The notes: generated by a model not told the origin, from the letters alone. Positions 17,525-27,191 are shown, numbered from the stretch's first letter. The stretch is 64,000 bases of DNA from Mesonia mobilis DSM 19841 (GCF_000423405.1 NZ_AUHX01000007.1:162813-226812), one strand, 5' to 3'. Numbers and translations: made by a program.

Positions 17525-17555
17525 CAAAATTATTTAAAGCAATACACCTATACAA
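17525..17555 (-). promoter_or_regulatory. promoter of the M23 peptidase gene
   Basis: On the minus strand, TTG (17553-17555), a 20-base spacer and TAATTTTG (17525-17532) fit the Bacteroidetes TTG / TAnnTTTG promoter. It lies 24 bases from the TTG start codon and argues against any longer protein. Confidence 0.65.
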
Positions 17556-17581
17556 CTATAATTTTTTGAAATTATTACAAG

Positions 17582-18358
17582 TTATTTCATGATGATCTTA
17601 AACGAATGATTTAAACCTTTAAATGCTTCTAGATCTGCTTCTAAAGAACCTACCGCCAGATTTGCTTTTATCTTCAGCGGAATTTTATTTTTATCGTCAC
17701 TTACCCAAAATGTAAGACTTTCTTCTTCTTTAAAAATTCGATCGGCTTGCACGTAGGGTCTAAATTTTAATGCATTTACTTTACCAAATTTGGTTTTTAG
17801 CACTTCTCTTCCTAAAAAAACTGTTTTGAATTTATAGTTTTCATCATCAAAAAAAAGATCTACAAATATCTCGTCTCCTTTAGTTAGATTTTCGGTATCG
17901 ATTTTATTCCGAAGAAAATAAAACACTGAAAGCATATCTTGCACATTTGGTTTTGTTGTAAATGTGTCTTCTTTATTGTGTTTTAAATCTTTTACCTTGG
18001 CTTGGTGAGTATCTTGATCGAAGTAAATAATTCTGTTTTTAGTATGGCCGCCTTCATTAATATCTCTAATAAACTTTAGCGGCAAGTCGTTGCTTTTATC
18101 GATATAGGTTTCGTAAGTATCGTCAACTTCAAAAAACATATCGAGCAAACCGGTAGATTCTCCTTTACCTACCACATGAAAAACATCTTTATGATTATAG
18201 TTTTCTTCTTTCACTTCTAACGTGGCATAACTGGCATTGAACCAACCATAGTGAATTCTAAATTTGAACCACTCCCCGTCACGATAAGAATCGCCCTGCG
18301 CGTTAACTGAATGATTAACCAGCACTGCTAAAAGTATAAGACCAACTATTTTTTTCAT
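17582..18358 (-). CDS. secreted DUF3108 protein
   Basis: Predicted exported protein of 258 residues with signal peptide MKKIVGLILLAVLVNHSVNA. The rest is beta-rich and fits DUF3108: an opening YRDGEWFKFRIHYGWFNASYATLEV, a middle DMLSVFYFLRN near 150, and a closing FWVSDDKNKIPLKIKANLAVGSLEADL. Its function is unknown; the fold resembles lipid- or polysaccharide-handling beta-barrels. It lies upstream of the M23 peptidase on the same strand with a gap of 80 bases and the peptidase promoter between. Confidence 0.85.
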   Translation of the reverse strand: MKKIVGLILLAVLVNHSVNAQGDSYRDGEWFKFRIHYGWFNASYATLEVKEENYNHKDVFHVVGKGESTGLLDMFFEVDDTYETYIDKSNDLPLKFIRDINEGGHTKNRIIYFDQDTHQAKVKDLKHNKEDTFTTKPNVQDMLSVFYFLRNKIDTENLTKGDEIFVDLFFDDENYKFKTVFLGREVLKTKFGKVNALKFRPYVQADRIFKEEESLTFWVSDDKNKIPLKIKANLAVGSLEADLEAFKGLNHSFKIIMK

Positions 18359-18425
18359 ATCGTAAAGTTAAGTTATTGTGTATTTTACGTTTTCAATTTC
18401 AAATACTATTCCAAAGGTATCAAAA

Positions 18426-18472
18426 AGAAAAAGCCCCATCAAGAAAATTGATAGAGCTTGTCCTTATTAACC
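18426..18472 (-). terminator. terminator at the end of the hpd 3' region
   Basis: The minus strand forms a 12-bp stem AAGCTCTATCAA / TTGATGGGGCTT followed by TTTTTCTTTTT. Three G-U pairs form only in the minus-strand RNA (they are A-C mismatches on the plus strand), so this terminates hmgA-hpd. The gap 18359-18658 also holds about 185 bases of hpd 3' untranslated sequence and no convincing gene. Confidence 0.7.
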
Positions 18473-18658
18473 AACTAAAACTTAAATTTATGAAAAAAAT
18501 CTTTCTCAAAGCATTCTTGGTAACCACTCCAAAAATGCTGCGCAAAAGTATTACAGTAATACGTACTGCGCAACCTAAATTTTACATTTAACTATTCTCA
18601 ATGCGAATAATTACAAATTCTTAATTTTAGTTGACGATTCTTTAATTTTTTTTCAAAA

Positions 18659-19819
18659 TTATAGTGTTCCTCGCAAGCCTTGCTCTCTTTCTATAGCCTC
18701 AAATAGTGCTTTAAAGTTACCTGCTCCAAAGCCTCTAGCGCCCATTCGCTGAATAATCTCGAAGAAAAGTGTTGGTCTGTCTTCTACAGGTTTGGTAAAT
18801 ATTTGCAATAAGTAACCTTCTTCATCGGCATCGATCATGATCCCAAGGCTCTTTAATTTTTCTATATCTTCTCTTAATTCGTGATCGTGTTCTGCCAATC
18901 TTTTTGGTACGGCTTGATAATAGGTTTCTGGCGGAGTAGATAAAAACTCAATCCCGCGAGCTCTTAAAGCGGCTACGGTAGAAATAATATCGTCAGTCGC
19001 TACTGCAATATGTTGCACGCCCGGACCTTCATAAAAATCTAAATATTCTTCGATTTGAGATTTTTTAATTCCTTCAGCAGGTTCGTTGATCGGGAATTTA
19101 ATTCTACCATTACCATTACTCATTACTTTACTCATTAATGCTGAATAATCGGTATGAATTTGTTTATCATCGAAACTCAAGAAATTTACAAAGCCCATCA
19201 CGTCTTCGTACCATTTTACCCAAGTATTCATTTCTCCCCAACCTACGTTACCAACCATATGGTCGATGTATTTTAAACCAACCGGCTCAGGATTGTAATC
19301 TGAATTCCACTCGACGAATCCCGGTAAAAATTTACCATTATAGTTTTTACGCTCTACAAACATATGTACGGTTTCACCGTAAGTGTAAATTCCAGATCGC
19401 ACGACTTCACCGTGTTCGTCTTTTTCAACAGTAGGCTCCATAAACGATTTTGCGCCACGTGCTGTGGTTTCTTCCCAAGCACTTTTCGCATCTTCTACCC
19501 AAAGCGCTACGACTTTTACTCCGTCACCATGCTTTACAATATGCTCGTTAATGGCGTGTTTTGAGTTTAACGGCGTAGTTAAGACTAGTCTGATCTTGTC
19601 TTGCTTCAACACATAAGAAACGGTTTCTTTGCTTCCGGTCTCTAAACCTTTATAAGCATACGACTGAAAACCAAATGCTGTTTTATAAAAATGGGCAGCT
19701 TGCTTTGCGTTACCCACATAAAATTCAACAAAATCGGTTCCTAAAAGGGGCAAAAAATCTTCTGCACCTTCAAATATTTTTTCTAGACCGTAGTCTACAT
19801 TCTTTATATCTTTACTCAT
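18659..19819 (-). CDS. hpd: 4-hydroxyphenylpyruvate dioxygenase
   Basis: Fe(II) enzyme that turns 4-hydroxyphenylpyruvate into homogentisate, the second step of tyrosine breakdown. The protein has 386 residues with two VOC half-domains. The metal triad is visible: H187 (YIDHMVGN), H270 (GVQHIAVATDD) and E354 (LFFEIIQRMG). The C-terminal ARGFGAGNFKALFEAIEREQ closes the active site. It is the third gene of an operon with homogentisate dioxygenase and a small membrane protein, 27 bases after the latter. This would be transcribed from hmgA downward. Confidence 0.96.
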   Translation of the reverse strand: MSKDIKNVDYGLEKIFEGAEDFLPLLGTDFVEFYVGNAKQAAHFYKTAFGFQSYAYKGLETGSKETVSYVLKQDKIRLVLTTPLNSKHAINEHIVKHGDGVKVVALWVEDAKSAWEETTARGAKSFMEPTVEKDEHGEVVRSGIYTYGETVHMFVERKNYNGKFLPGFVEWNSDYNPEPVGLKYIDHMVGNVGWGEMNTWVKWYEDVMGFVNFLSFDDKQIHTDYSALMSKVMSNGNGRIKFPINEPAEGIKKSQIEEYLDFYEGPGVQHIAVATDDIISTVAALRARGIEFLSTPPETYYQAVPKRLAEHDHELREDIEKLKSLGIMIDADEEGYLLQIFTKPVEDRPTLFFEIIQRMGARGFGAGNFKALFEAIEREQGLRGTL

Positions 19820-19846
19820 ATTTCAAAGTTTTAAGGGTTTTTCTAA

Positions 19847-20320
19847 TTAAAATTCTAGCGAGTCTAACACTAACGTATCTTCTAAAGTTTCTGCTTCGTT
19901 GTATTCTTCAACTTCATAATCGTAAGATTCATCATAATAAATAGAATCTTCTTCCCAAGCGTCATTATATTTTTCTATTTCATCATAATTTTCCCACAAA
20001 CCAAACAGCATCGTCGATAAAAGTGCGCCATAAAACAAATAATAGACTGTATAAAACAATGATATTAGACCGCTCACCACAATGGTGACAATATTTAAGA
20101 TCTTTGCATTTTTTACATTGTTATAACTGTATGGTGAATAATTTTCAGGCTCAAACTCATAGAGCTTTATACTTTTATTTGCTGAAATTAATCCTACAAT
20201 ACTTAGTATTAATGAAACATAGGCTAATAAACCGCAACAGCAACCGGCTACGGTGATAACAACTGCAATAATACCAAGCGTCATTGCAGACGAATCTGCA
20301 GGAAGTCTATTTTGATTCAT
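19847..20320 (-). CDS. CCC-motif membrane protein
   Basis: Membrane protein of 157 residues with two hydrophobic blocks. The first (about 13-45) contains the triplet AGCCCGLLAYVSLILSIVG and resembles the DUF4190 fold seen in Bacteroidetes CCC-motif proteins. The second spans about 75-110. The tail (115-157) is very acidic, with about 20 D/E. It is placed between hmgA (6-base gap) and hpd (27-base gap), so it is co-transcribed with tyrosine catabolism. Its role is unknown. Confidence 0.8.
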   Translation of the reverse strand: MNQNRLPADSSAMTLGIIAVVITVAGCCCGLLAYVSLILSIVGLISANKSIKLYEFEPENYSPYSYNNVKNAKILNIVTIVVSGLISLFYTVYYLFYGALLSTMLFGLWENYDEIEKYNDAWEEDSIYYDESYDYEVEEYNEAETLEDTLVLDSLEF

Positions 20321-20326
20321 TGAATA

Positions 20327-21496
20327 CTATTCGTCTTTATGATCTAACCACGATTGGTAATAAGTTCCATCGGCTATTTTCATTCCTTCTTCCGTAACTT
20401 TTAGAGGTCTAAACGTATCGACCATTACGGCTAATTCTTCGGTTTCTGTTTGCCCGATGCTACGTTCTACAGCTCCCGGATGCGGGCCGTGCGGTATTCC
20501 CGCCGGATGCAATGAAATGTGCCCGGCTTCAATATCGTTTCTGCTCATAAAATCTCCATCTACATAATACAACACCTCATCACTATCGATATTACTATGA
20601 CTGTAAGGCGCCGGGATACTTTCTGGATGATAATCGTACAAACGCGGACAGAATGAACAAACTACAAACGCATCAGTTTCAAAAGTTTGATGCACCGGTG
20701 GCGGCTGATGTATTCTTCCGGTAATGGGTTCAAAATCATGAATTGAAAATGCATACGGATAATTATAACCATCGTAACCTACCACATCGAAAGGATGCGT
20801 TGCATAAACAGTATCGAAAATCTCATTATTCTTTTTGATCTTGATGAGAAAATCACCTTTCTCATCGTTGGTTTCTAACTCATAAGGCTGGCGAAGATCG
20901 CGCTCACAAAATGGCGAATGCTCTAGTAACTGACCAAAATGATTTCGATATCTTTTTGGCGTGTAAATAGGTCGATGCGATTCTACAATAAACAAGCGAT
21001 TATTCTCATCGTCAAAATCGAGTTTATAAATCGTACCGCGCGGAATTAATAAATAGTCTCCGTACTTAAAATCTAAATTCCCTAAGTGTGTTCTTAACTT
21101 ACCACTACCTTTATGAATAAAAATAAGCTCATCACAATCGGCATTTTTATAAAAATAGTCTTGCGTAGCATTTTGTGGTGAAGCTAAAATAATCGTACAG
21201 TCTTGATTGGTTAACACTGCCTTTCGACTCTCTAAATAATCGGGCGCCGGCACCACCTGAAAACCTTTGAATCGGTAAGACTTAATATTATTTTCTACCG
21301 CAATTTTAGGCGCAACATTATAACTTCCTTTTATATCTTTTACTTGCGTTGGTCGATGTTCGTGATAAAGGTTAGACGACATTCCGTCGAAACCAATCGT
21401 CCCGAACAACTGCTCGTAATATAAGCTACCATCAGGCTTTTTAAAGATAGTATGGCGCTTATGAGGTATCTTTCCTAATTTATGATAAAATGGCAT
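20327..21496 (-). CDS. hmgA: homogentisate 1,2-dioxygenase
   Basis: Cupin-type Fe(II) dioxygenase that opens the homogentisate ring to maleylacetoacetate. The protein has 389 residues, shorter than the 440 of animal and proteobacterial enzymes but usual for this bacterial subgroup. The N-terminal half has the cupin stretch FIHKGSGKLRTHLGNLDFKYGDYLLIPRG. The C-terminal half has the probable iron-site sequences PPPVHQTFE and SLHPAGIPHGPHPGAVE. It opens the operon hmgA - CCC-motif gene - hpd. The fumarylacetoacetase expected downstream in the pathway is not in the window. Confidence 0.95.
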   Translation of the reverse strand: MPFYHKLGKIPHKRHTIFKKPDGSLYYEQLFGTIGFDGMSSNLYHEHRPTQVKDIKGSYNVAPKIAVENNIKSYRFKGFQVVPAPDYLESRKAVLTNQDCTIILASPQNATQDYFYKNADCDELIFIHKGSGKLRTHLGNLDFKYGDYLLIPRGTIYKLDFDDENNRLFIVESHRPIYTPKRYRNHFGQLLEHSPFCERDLRQPYELETNDEKGDFLIKIKKNNEIFDTVYATHPFDVVGYDGYNYPYAFSIHDFEPITGRIHQPPPVHQTFETDAFVVCSFCPRLYDYHPESIPAPYSHSNIDSDEVLYYVDGDFMSRNDIEAGHISLHPAGIPHGPHPGAVERSIGQTETEELAVMVDTFRPLKVTEEGMKIADGTYYQSWLDHKDE

Positions 21497-21718
21497 AATT
21501 CATTTCTGATTTTTACAAATATCGCAATTTTTTTCTGTTTTTCTCAAACGTTTGAATTTCTTGTTGCTGAATTTTATGAATACTTAAAATCACGAGAGAT
21601 TTCAATAAATACCTTCGGAAATTTGTAATGAAACTTGCTTTATTTCGATTAAACCTATGAAATAAATTCAAGATGAAATTTCACCTCAACATTTCATCTT
21701 CAACCTCAAAAAAAACTT

Positions 21719-22732
21719 ATGAAAGATATAAAAGTAGGCATTCTCGATCAATCTATTGTTCGGCACGGTGCCAACGCTCGCGAAGCTTTATTAGAAACTA
21801 TTGAAACAGTAAAACTTGCTGAAGATTTAGGTTACAATCGCTTCTGGGTTTCAGAACATCACAACTCCCCTTCTATTGCCGGTTCTGCTCCTGAAGTATT
21901 GATGGTAAAATTAGCCGACGAAACGAAGCACATTAAAATTGGTAGTGGCGGCATTATGCTCCCTAATCACAGTGCTTTTAAAATGGCCGAAAATTTTAGA
22001 ATGCTCGAAGCACTTTTTCCTGGAAGAATAGAAATGGGAATGGGTCGCGCTCCGGGTGGCGATCGAATTAGTGCAATGTTACTCAACCCATCCAACACTT
22101 TTAAAGAAGAAGATTATTTAAAACAGATCGATCATTTACAGCATTTTTTTAGAGATACTGCTGCTACCGAAAGCGGAAGAATCTATGCCATACCGCAAGC
22201 TGAAAGCATTCCTGCGCAATGGATTTTAAGCTCAAGCGGTGGAAGCGCAAAAATTGCTGCTGAAAAAGGTCTTGGTCTGGCCATCGCCAAATTTATTAAT
22301 GGAAACGTCCCGCCGGAGATCGTAAAAATTTATCGCGATAATTTTCAGCCTTCAGAAAGTTTACAAGAACCTAAGGTTTTACTTTCTTCTTTTGTGATGT
22401 GTGGCGAAACTCCGCAAATCGCAGCCAATATGAGAAAGTACATGGATTATACGTTGGTACAATTTGAAAAAGGAAACTTTGGAAAACGCCCGCCTTTTAA
22501 AGAAGTTGAACAATATGAATTTTCTGCTTACGAACAACAACGCTTAGAAGCCAACAGTAATCGAATCATTTCTGGTACGCAAGATCAAGTAAAAGCAGAG
22601 CTAGAAGAGCTCGCTGAAACTTATGATGTAGATGAATTGGTGATCACCACAATGAGTTACGATAAGCAACTCCGTTTAAAATCGTTTCAATTAATTGCGG
22701 AAGCGATGAATTTACAGCCGCAATTTACATAA
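21719..22732 (+). CDS. luciferase-like (LLM class) flavin-dependent oxidoreductase
   Basis: Bacterial-luciferase-type TIM barrel of 337 residues that would use FMNH2 or F420. The substrate is unknown. The family hallmarks are LGYNRFWVSEHHNSPSIAGSAP (about 38-60), SGGIMLPNHSAF (76-87), and PGRIEMGMGRAPGG (about 100-113). It stands alone, divergent from hmgA across 222 bases and convergent with DUF2809. Its ATG is preceded by an A-rich leader with no strong Shine-Dalgarno, as is common in this phylum. Confidence 0.88.
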   Translation: MKDIKVGILDQSIVRHGANAREALLETIETVKLAEDLGYNRFWVSEHHNSPSIAGSAPEVLMVKLADETKHIKIGSGGIMLPNHSAFKMAENFRMLEALFPGRIEMGMGRAPGGDRISAMLLNPSNTFKEEDYLKQIDHLQHFFRDTAATESGRIYAIPQAESIPAQWILSSSGGSAKIAAEKGLGLAIAKFINGNVPPEIVKIYRDNFQPSESLQEPKVLLSSFVMCGETPQIAANMRKYMDYTLVQFEKGNFGKRPPFKEVEQYEFSAYEQQRLEANSNRIISGTQDQVKAELEELAETYDVDELVITTMSYDKQLRLKSFQLIAEAMNLQPQFT

Positions 22733-22742
22733 ACAAAAGTAT

Positions 22743-22788
22743 ACTTCAGAAGGAGAATTTTATGAGTTTTTCTTCTGAAGTAATTTTT
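22743..22788. terminator. bidirectional terminator shared by convergent genes
   Basis: ACTTCAGAAG (22743-22752) pairs with CTTCTGAAGT (22772-22781), followed by AATTTTT on the plus strand. The right arm lies inside the last codons of the DUF2809 gene, so one hairpin serves both convergent transcripts. Confidence 0.6.
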
Positions 22789-23137
22789 CTACTCCTAAAA
22801 TGGTGAGAAAACCTAAGGTATAAGCCGCCATATCTCGCCAATCGAAAGAAGAACCTACCAGCATATCGGTCGATCTCGATTTATTCACTTTCAGCAAAGC
22901 TAAAATATTTAGGTATTGTGCAATTTCAATAGTATAGGCTAAAAGTAAAACTGCGGTCGCGACGTAGAATTTTTTCAGCTTCAAAAAAGAAAGTATAAAG
23001 CAATAGATCACAAAAACGATAAGGTAATCTCCAAAAACACCTCGTATAAATCCGTCATGAAAATAGCGCTCGATGGCAACTTCAGCTAAAAAGAAGCCCA
23101 TAAAAAGCAGGAAATATGTGTAGTGAAACTTCAGCAT
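22760..23137 (-). CDS. DUF2809 membrane protein
   Basis: Membrane protein of 125 residues with four helices. The signature of DUF2809 is clear: FIRGVFGDYLIVFVIYCF (about 30-47), then IEIAQYLNI and the closing GSSFDWRDMAAYTLG. Its function is unknown. It abuts the patatin gene without spacing, making it the third gene of uvrC-patatin-DUF2809. Confidence 0.88.
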   Translation of the reverse strand: MLKFHYTYFLLFMGFFLAEVAIERYFHDGFIRGVFGDYLIVFVIYCFILSFLKLKKFYVATAVLLLAYTIEIAQYLNILALLKVNKSRSTDMLVGSSFDWRDMAAYTLGFLTILGVEKLLQKKNS

Positions 23138-25390
23138 TTAAAACCAAAAACCTAGATTAAAAAACCATTCACTTTCTGCTCTTTCCGGAGAATAAGAATA
23201 TTTCAACTCTATTGGACCTAAAAAGGTTTCTATCCCGTAACCCAACGCCATTCCTGTGTAATTTGGAGATGAAAAGAAATTACCGGTCGAGTAAAGATCG
23301 TTTTCAACATTGGCAAAATTATAGCTGAGTATAATGTGATTTTTATTGAACGGCTCAAAATCGACTTCAACCAAACTTTTAATATAACTATCGCCAGAAA
23401 TACTCAAGAAATCGTAACCGTAAAACGGCACTAAATTATTCACTAAATGATTACCATAACCGCCCAGATAAAAGTCTAAGGCATTCATTTCTGTTTCTCC
23501 GATACGAAAACCGGTTTCTGATTGTAAACGAAACGAAAAATTTTTGATTGGCGAAAACGCATAACCAAAATAACCTCTCGCAATGTAAAAAGGTGTAAAA
23601 TCGTAACTTGCCTCTGACTCTACCAAATAGGCGTGAAAATCTCCCATAAAACGTAAACCTTTACACGGGAAATAGGCATTATCATATTTGTCGTATTCTA
23701 AATACCCAAACGCACTAAATAAATTACTTTCTTCTAAAATCGTAAACGGATATTCTTGACTATTATCATTCTCGATAATGGTTTCTGTCTCTAAATTCGT
23801 GTATTTATGCTCGCCACCTAAACCTAGTTTGAAAGATTTAAAAAAGAAGGTTTCTGCATAGATTTGATTGGTAAAATCTTGGTAATCGATATCGACCTGA
23901 TTCACATTATAATCGCCTAGATCAAAATTATTTTCAATAAAACTATAAGGAACGTTTTTGCTGAATTGATCGAACCTAGAATTTAAACCAATGCTCCAAT
24001 AACTTCCTTTATCGATGTAATAGCGCGCGTCATAACGAAAATTATCTCCTGCAATAAAATCTAACGACAAAATATCGTTTTTAAGCAGCAAACTCTTTCG
24101 AGTAAAGTTTAGCAAAGCCGCACTTCGATACAATTCGTCATAATGCAAAGACAAACGTAAATTGGTATTATTATCATTTTCAGTAACAATAAGATTAAGA
24201 TCTTGTCTTGCATCTTCTTTCTGAATCAATTCGTATTCGATACGTTCAAAATTTCCAGTTGCCGATAAATTATTAATCGCTCGCCCCAAGTCGTGATGAG
24301 AAATTTTAGCATCGGTATCTACTTTTAACTTTCCGCGAATGTAATTTCTTGGGTAGTTGCTATTCCCTGAAATATGAATATCTGCAATATGAATAGAGTC
24401 TGAAAACTTTATCTTGCCGTGAACTGTTTCTGCGGAAGTCTGCTGACGGCCGGCCAATAATTGTAACTCTGTTTTAAATTCATTCGCTCTTTTTTCTCCT
24501 TGCTGAATGATCGCTGCACCTTCATCAAAAGACAAAATGGTAAACGCCGTGATGTCTGGTTTAATGTACAAATCGGTTTTACTCCGCTTATTTTTCATGT
24601 CTTTGATCGTTCGAAAATTATTGACTTGCGTAATAATCTCAAACGCCGACTGAAGCTTCTCGCGATTCACTAAACTATCTTGCACATCGACCCCAATAAT
24701 GTAATCGACATTGCGTTTTTTTAATTCTTCTATCGGGTAATTGTTGGTGATCCCGCCATCAGAAATTAAATGTCCGTTAATTTCCACCGGACTAAATAAG
24801 GACGGAATTGCTCCACTTGCAGAAACTGCTTGTGGTAACGAACCGCGATCGAGCAACACCTCTTCTCCCGTTTCAATATTAGTACCTATACAGAAAAAAG
24901 GAATCGGCAATTCACTAAAATCGTCGATCTCTTCTACCGGCGACATTAAATAAGCTAATAAATTATAAATATTTTGACCTTTGGATAAGCCTGAAGGCAA
25001 ACCTATTTTAAACCGATCGAAAGGAAGCGTCACCGCGTAACGCTCAGAATCTTCACGTTCGTAGAAGGATTTTACTCCTCTAGGCAAATCGTCCTGAATT
25101 AAAGCATTAAAATTTGTGGCTTTAAAAATAGAATCTAACTGCTTAGCAGAATATCCTGAAGCGTAAAGCGAACCAATAATTGCGCCCATACTTGTACCGC
25201 CAATATAATCGATACGCACGCCGGCTTCTTCAATTACTTTTAACGCACCAATATGCGCCAAACCTTTAGCTCCGCCTCCACTTAAGACCAAACCTACTTT
25301 TAAATCTTCAGGCTGTTCTTGCGTTTGACCAAAAACGGCAAACGAACAAAAAATTAGTATAAGCCCGAATATTTTTTTCATTTTAATCAT
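23138..25390 (-). CDS. patatin-like phospholipase fused to an outer-membrane barrel (PlpD-like)
   Basis: Type V-like autotransported lipase of about 750 residues. Signal peptide to residue 21 (ending FGQ). Patatin domain 30-230 with oxyanion loop SGGGAKGLAHIG (37-48), nucleophile S67 in GTSMG and D211 in DGG. A POTRA-like segment (about 330-410) precedes a BamA-like barrel to the end, closing in WFFNLGFWF with a terminal Phe. The start may be the ATG at 25390, overlapping uvrC by eight bases, or the ATG at 25381. Both leave the signal intact. Confidence 0.92.
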   Translation of the reverse strand: MIKMKKIFGLILIFCSFAVFGQTQEQPEDLKVGLVLSGGGAKGLAHIGALKVIEEAGVRIDYIGGTSMGAIIGSLYASGYSAKQLDSIFKATNFNALIQDDLPRGVKSFYEREDSERYAVTLPFDRFKIGLPSGLSKGQNIYNLLAYLMSPVEEIDDFSELPIPFFCIGTNIETGEEVLLDRGSLPQAVSASGAIPSLFSPVEINGHLISDGGITNNYPIEELKKRNVDYIIGVDVQDSLVNREKLQSAFEIITQVNNFRTIKDMKNKRSKTDLYIKPDITAFTILSFDEGAAIIQQGEKRANEFKTELQLLAGRQQTSAETVHGKIKFSDSIHIADIHISGNSNYPRNYIRGKLKVDTDAKISHHDLGRAINNLSATGNFERIEYELIQKEDARQDLNLIVTENDNNTNLRLSLHYDELYRSAALLNFTRKSLLLKNDILSLDFIAGDNFRYDARYYIDKGSYWSIGLNSRFDQFSKNVPYSFIENNFDLGDYNVNQVDIDYQDFTNQIYAETFFFKSFKLGLGGEHKYTNLETETIIENDNSQEYPFTILEESNLFSAFGYLEYDKYDNAYFPCKGLRFMGDFHAYLVESEASYDFTPFYIARGYFGYAFSPIKNFSFRLQSETGFRIGETEMNALDFYLGGYGNHLVNNLVPFYGYDFLSISGDSYIKSLVEVDFEPFNKNHIILSYNFANVENDLYSTGNFFSSPNYTGMALGYGIETFLGPIELKYSYSPERAESEWFFNLGFWF

Positions 25391-27179
25391 TAGCGTGATA
25401 GTGATTATAGATCAACGTGCCTTTGGCATTCCCAATTATTTCGACAATTTCTTTTTTCTCTGCGGTTTGTATTCTTTTTACCGATCGAAAATGTTTGAGC
25501 AATTCAACAGCGGTTTTTTCTCCAATACCCGGAATGCTTTCCAACTCTGTACCCAACGCAGCATTGCTTCTTTTATTACGATGAAAAGTAATCCCGAATC
25601 TATGCGCTTCGTTTCGTAATTGCTGAATGATCTTTAGCGTTTCTGAACGTTTATCTAAGTATAACGGAATAGAATCTCCCGGATAAAACAATTCTTCTAA
25701 ACGCTTTGCAATCCCAATGATCGCAATCTTACCGCGTAAACCTAACACATTTAAAGCTTTCACCGCAGAAGAAAGTTGACCTTTACCACCATCAATAATT
25801 ATAAGCTGTGGCAAGGGTTGCTCTTCGGCCAATAACCTTCGGTAACGCCTGAACACAACTTCTTCCATCGAAGCAAAATCGTCTGGTCCTTCTACCGTTT
25901 TAATGTTGAATTTACGATAATCTTTCTTACTGGGTTTTCCGTTTTTGAACACCACGCAAGCCGCCACAGGATTTGTCCCTTGAATATTCGAGTTATCGAA
26001 ACATTCTATATGTCTTGGTTCTACCGAAAGGCGTAAATCTTTTTTCATTTGCGCCATTAAGCGGTTTACGTGACGATCGGGATCTACAATTTTCATTTGC
26101 TTGAAACGCTCTTGCCTAAAATATTTAGCATTACGTAACGACAAATCTACAATTGCTTTTTTATCTCCAAGTTTCGGTACGGTTACCTTTATGTCTTCTC
26201 CTACTTCTACTTTAAAAGGTACAAATATTTCTTTGGAAGTAGAGTTGAAACGCTGTCTAATTTCGGTAATTCCTAATTCGAGTAATTCACGATCGGTCTC
26301 GTCGAGTTTTTTCTTCATCTCAATCGTATGGGAACGAATAATGCTTCCGTGAGAAAGCTGAAGAAAATTTACATAACCATAACCTTCGTCACTGGTAATG
26401 GTAAAAACATCTACATTGTTTATTTTAGGATTTACTACAGTAGATTTGCTTTGGTATTTCTCTAAAACTTCAATCTTTTCTTTAATACGTTGCGCATCTT
26501 CAAACTCCATTTGTTCGGCATGCATTTTCATTTGCTCGCGAAACTGTTGCAAAGAATCTTTAAAATTTCCTTTTACAATTTGCCGAATGTGTTCAATATT
26601 TTTACTGTACTCAACTTCTAATTGATTGCCTTCGCACGGTCCTTTACAATTTCCTAAATGGTATTCTAAACAGACTTTATATTTTCCTTCCTGAATTTTT
26701 TCTTCAGAAAGATCATAATTACAAGTTCTTAATTTATATAATCCTTTAATAAGATCGAGCAAGGTATTTACGGTTTTAAAACTCGTGTAAGGTCCATAAT
26801 ATTCGCTTCCGTCTTTTACAATTCTTCTGGTAGGAAACACCCGCGGAAAGCGTTCATTTTTAATACAGATCCAAGGGTAAGTTTTATCATCTTTCAGCAT
26901 CACGTTAAAACGCGGCTGATATTTTTTGATCAGGTTGTTTTCTAACAGCAACGCATCGGTTTCAGAATTTACCACAATATGCTTTATGGTTTTAATCTTT
27001 TTCACCATGACGCCAATACGATGACTGTCGTGCTTTTTATTAAAGTAAGAAGAAACGCGTTTCTTTAGATTTTTCGCTTTTCCTACGTATAAAATCTTTT
27101 CGTTTTTATCGAAATACTGGTATACGCCCGGACTATTGGGCAGGGTTTTAATTTGAATTTCTACAGAAGGTGTATCCAT
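25383..27179 (-). CDS. uvrC: excinuclease ABC subunit C
   Basis: Nucleotide-excision-repair endonuclease of 598 residues that makes both incisions around a lesion in the UvrB-DNA complex. Domains: GIY-YIG nuclease (SPGVYQYFDKNEKILYVGKA, about 12-90), cysteine cluster CNYDLSEEK...CLEYHLGNCKGPC (about 155-185), UVR motif (about 205-240), RNase H-like 5' nuclease (with ECFDNSNIQGTNPVA), and C-terminal helix-hairpin-helix LESIPGIGEKTAVELLKHF. A perfect TATCTTTG lies only five bases upstream of the ATG, so the transcript may be nearly leaderless. Confidence 0.97.
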   Translation of the reverse strand: MDTPSVEIQIKTLPNSPGVYQYFDKNEKILYVGKAKNLKKRVSSYFNKKHDSHRIGVMVKKIKTIKHIVVNSETDALLLENNLIKKYQPRFNVMLKDDKTYPWICIKNERFPRVFPTRRIVKDGSEYYGPYTSFKTVNTLLDLIKGLYKLRTCNYDLSEEKIQEGKYKVCLEYHLGNCKGPCEGNQLEVEYSKNIEHIRQIVKGNFKDSLQQFREQMKMHAEQMEFEDAQRIKEKIEVLEKYQSKSTVVNPKINNVDVFTITSDEGYGYVNFLQLSHGSIIRSHTIEMKKKLDETDRELLELGITEIRQRFNSTSKEIFVPFKVEVGEDIKVTVPKLGDKKAIVDLSLRNAKYFRQERFKQMKIVDPDRHVNRLMAQMKKDLRLSVEPRHIECFDNSNIQGTNPVAACVVFKNGKPSKKDYRKFNIKTVEGPDDFASMEEVVFRRYRRLLAEEQPLPQLIIIDGGKGQLSSAVKALNVLGLRGKIAIIGIAKRLEELFYPGDSIPLYLDKRSETLKIIQQLRNEAHRFGITFHRNKRSNAALGTELESIPGIGEKTAVELLKHFRSVKRIQTAEKKEIVEIIGNAKGTLIYNHYHAND

Positions 27180-27183
27180 ACTT

Positions 27184-27191
27184 CAAAGATA
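27184..27191 (-). promoter_or_regulatory. -7 element immediately upstream of uvrC
   Basis: TATCTTTG on the minus strand matches TAnnTTTG and ends five bases before the uvrC ATG, implying a very short or absent leader. No -33 TTG was found at the usual distance. Confidence 0.4.

Noticed and set aside
18490..18591. Small plus-strand frame of 33 codons starting MKKIFLKAFL
   Set aside because: Too short, no promoter match, and it lies within the minus-strand hpd 3' region, whose terminator hairpin fits the minus strand. Kept only as a finding.
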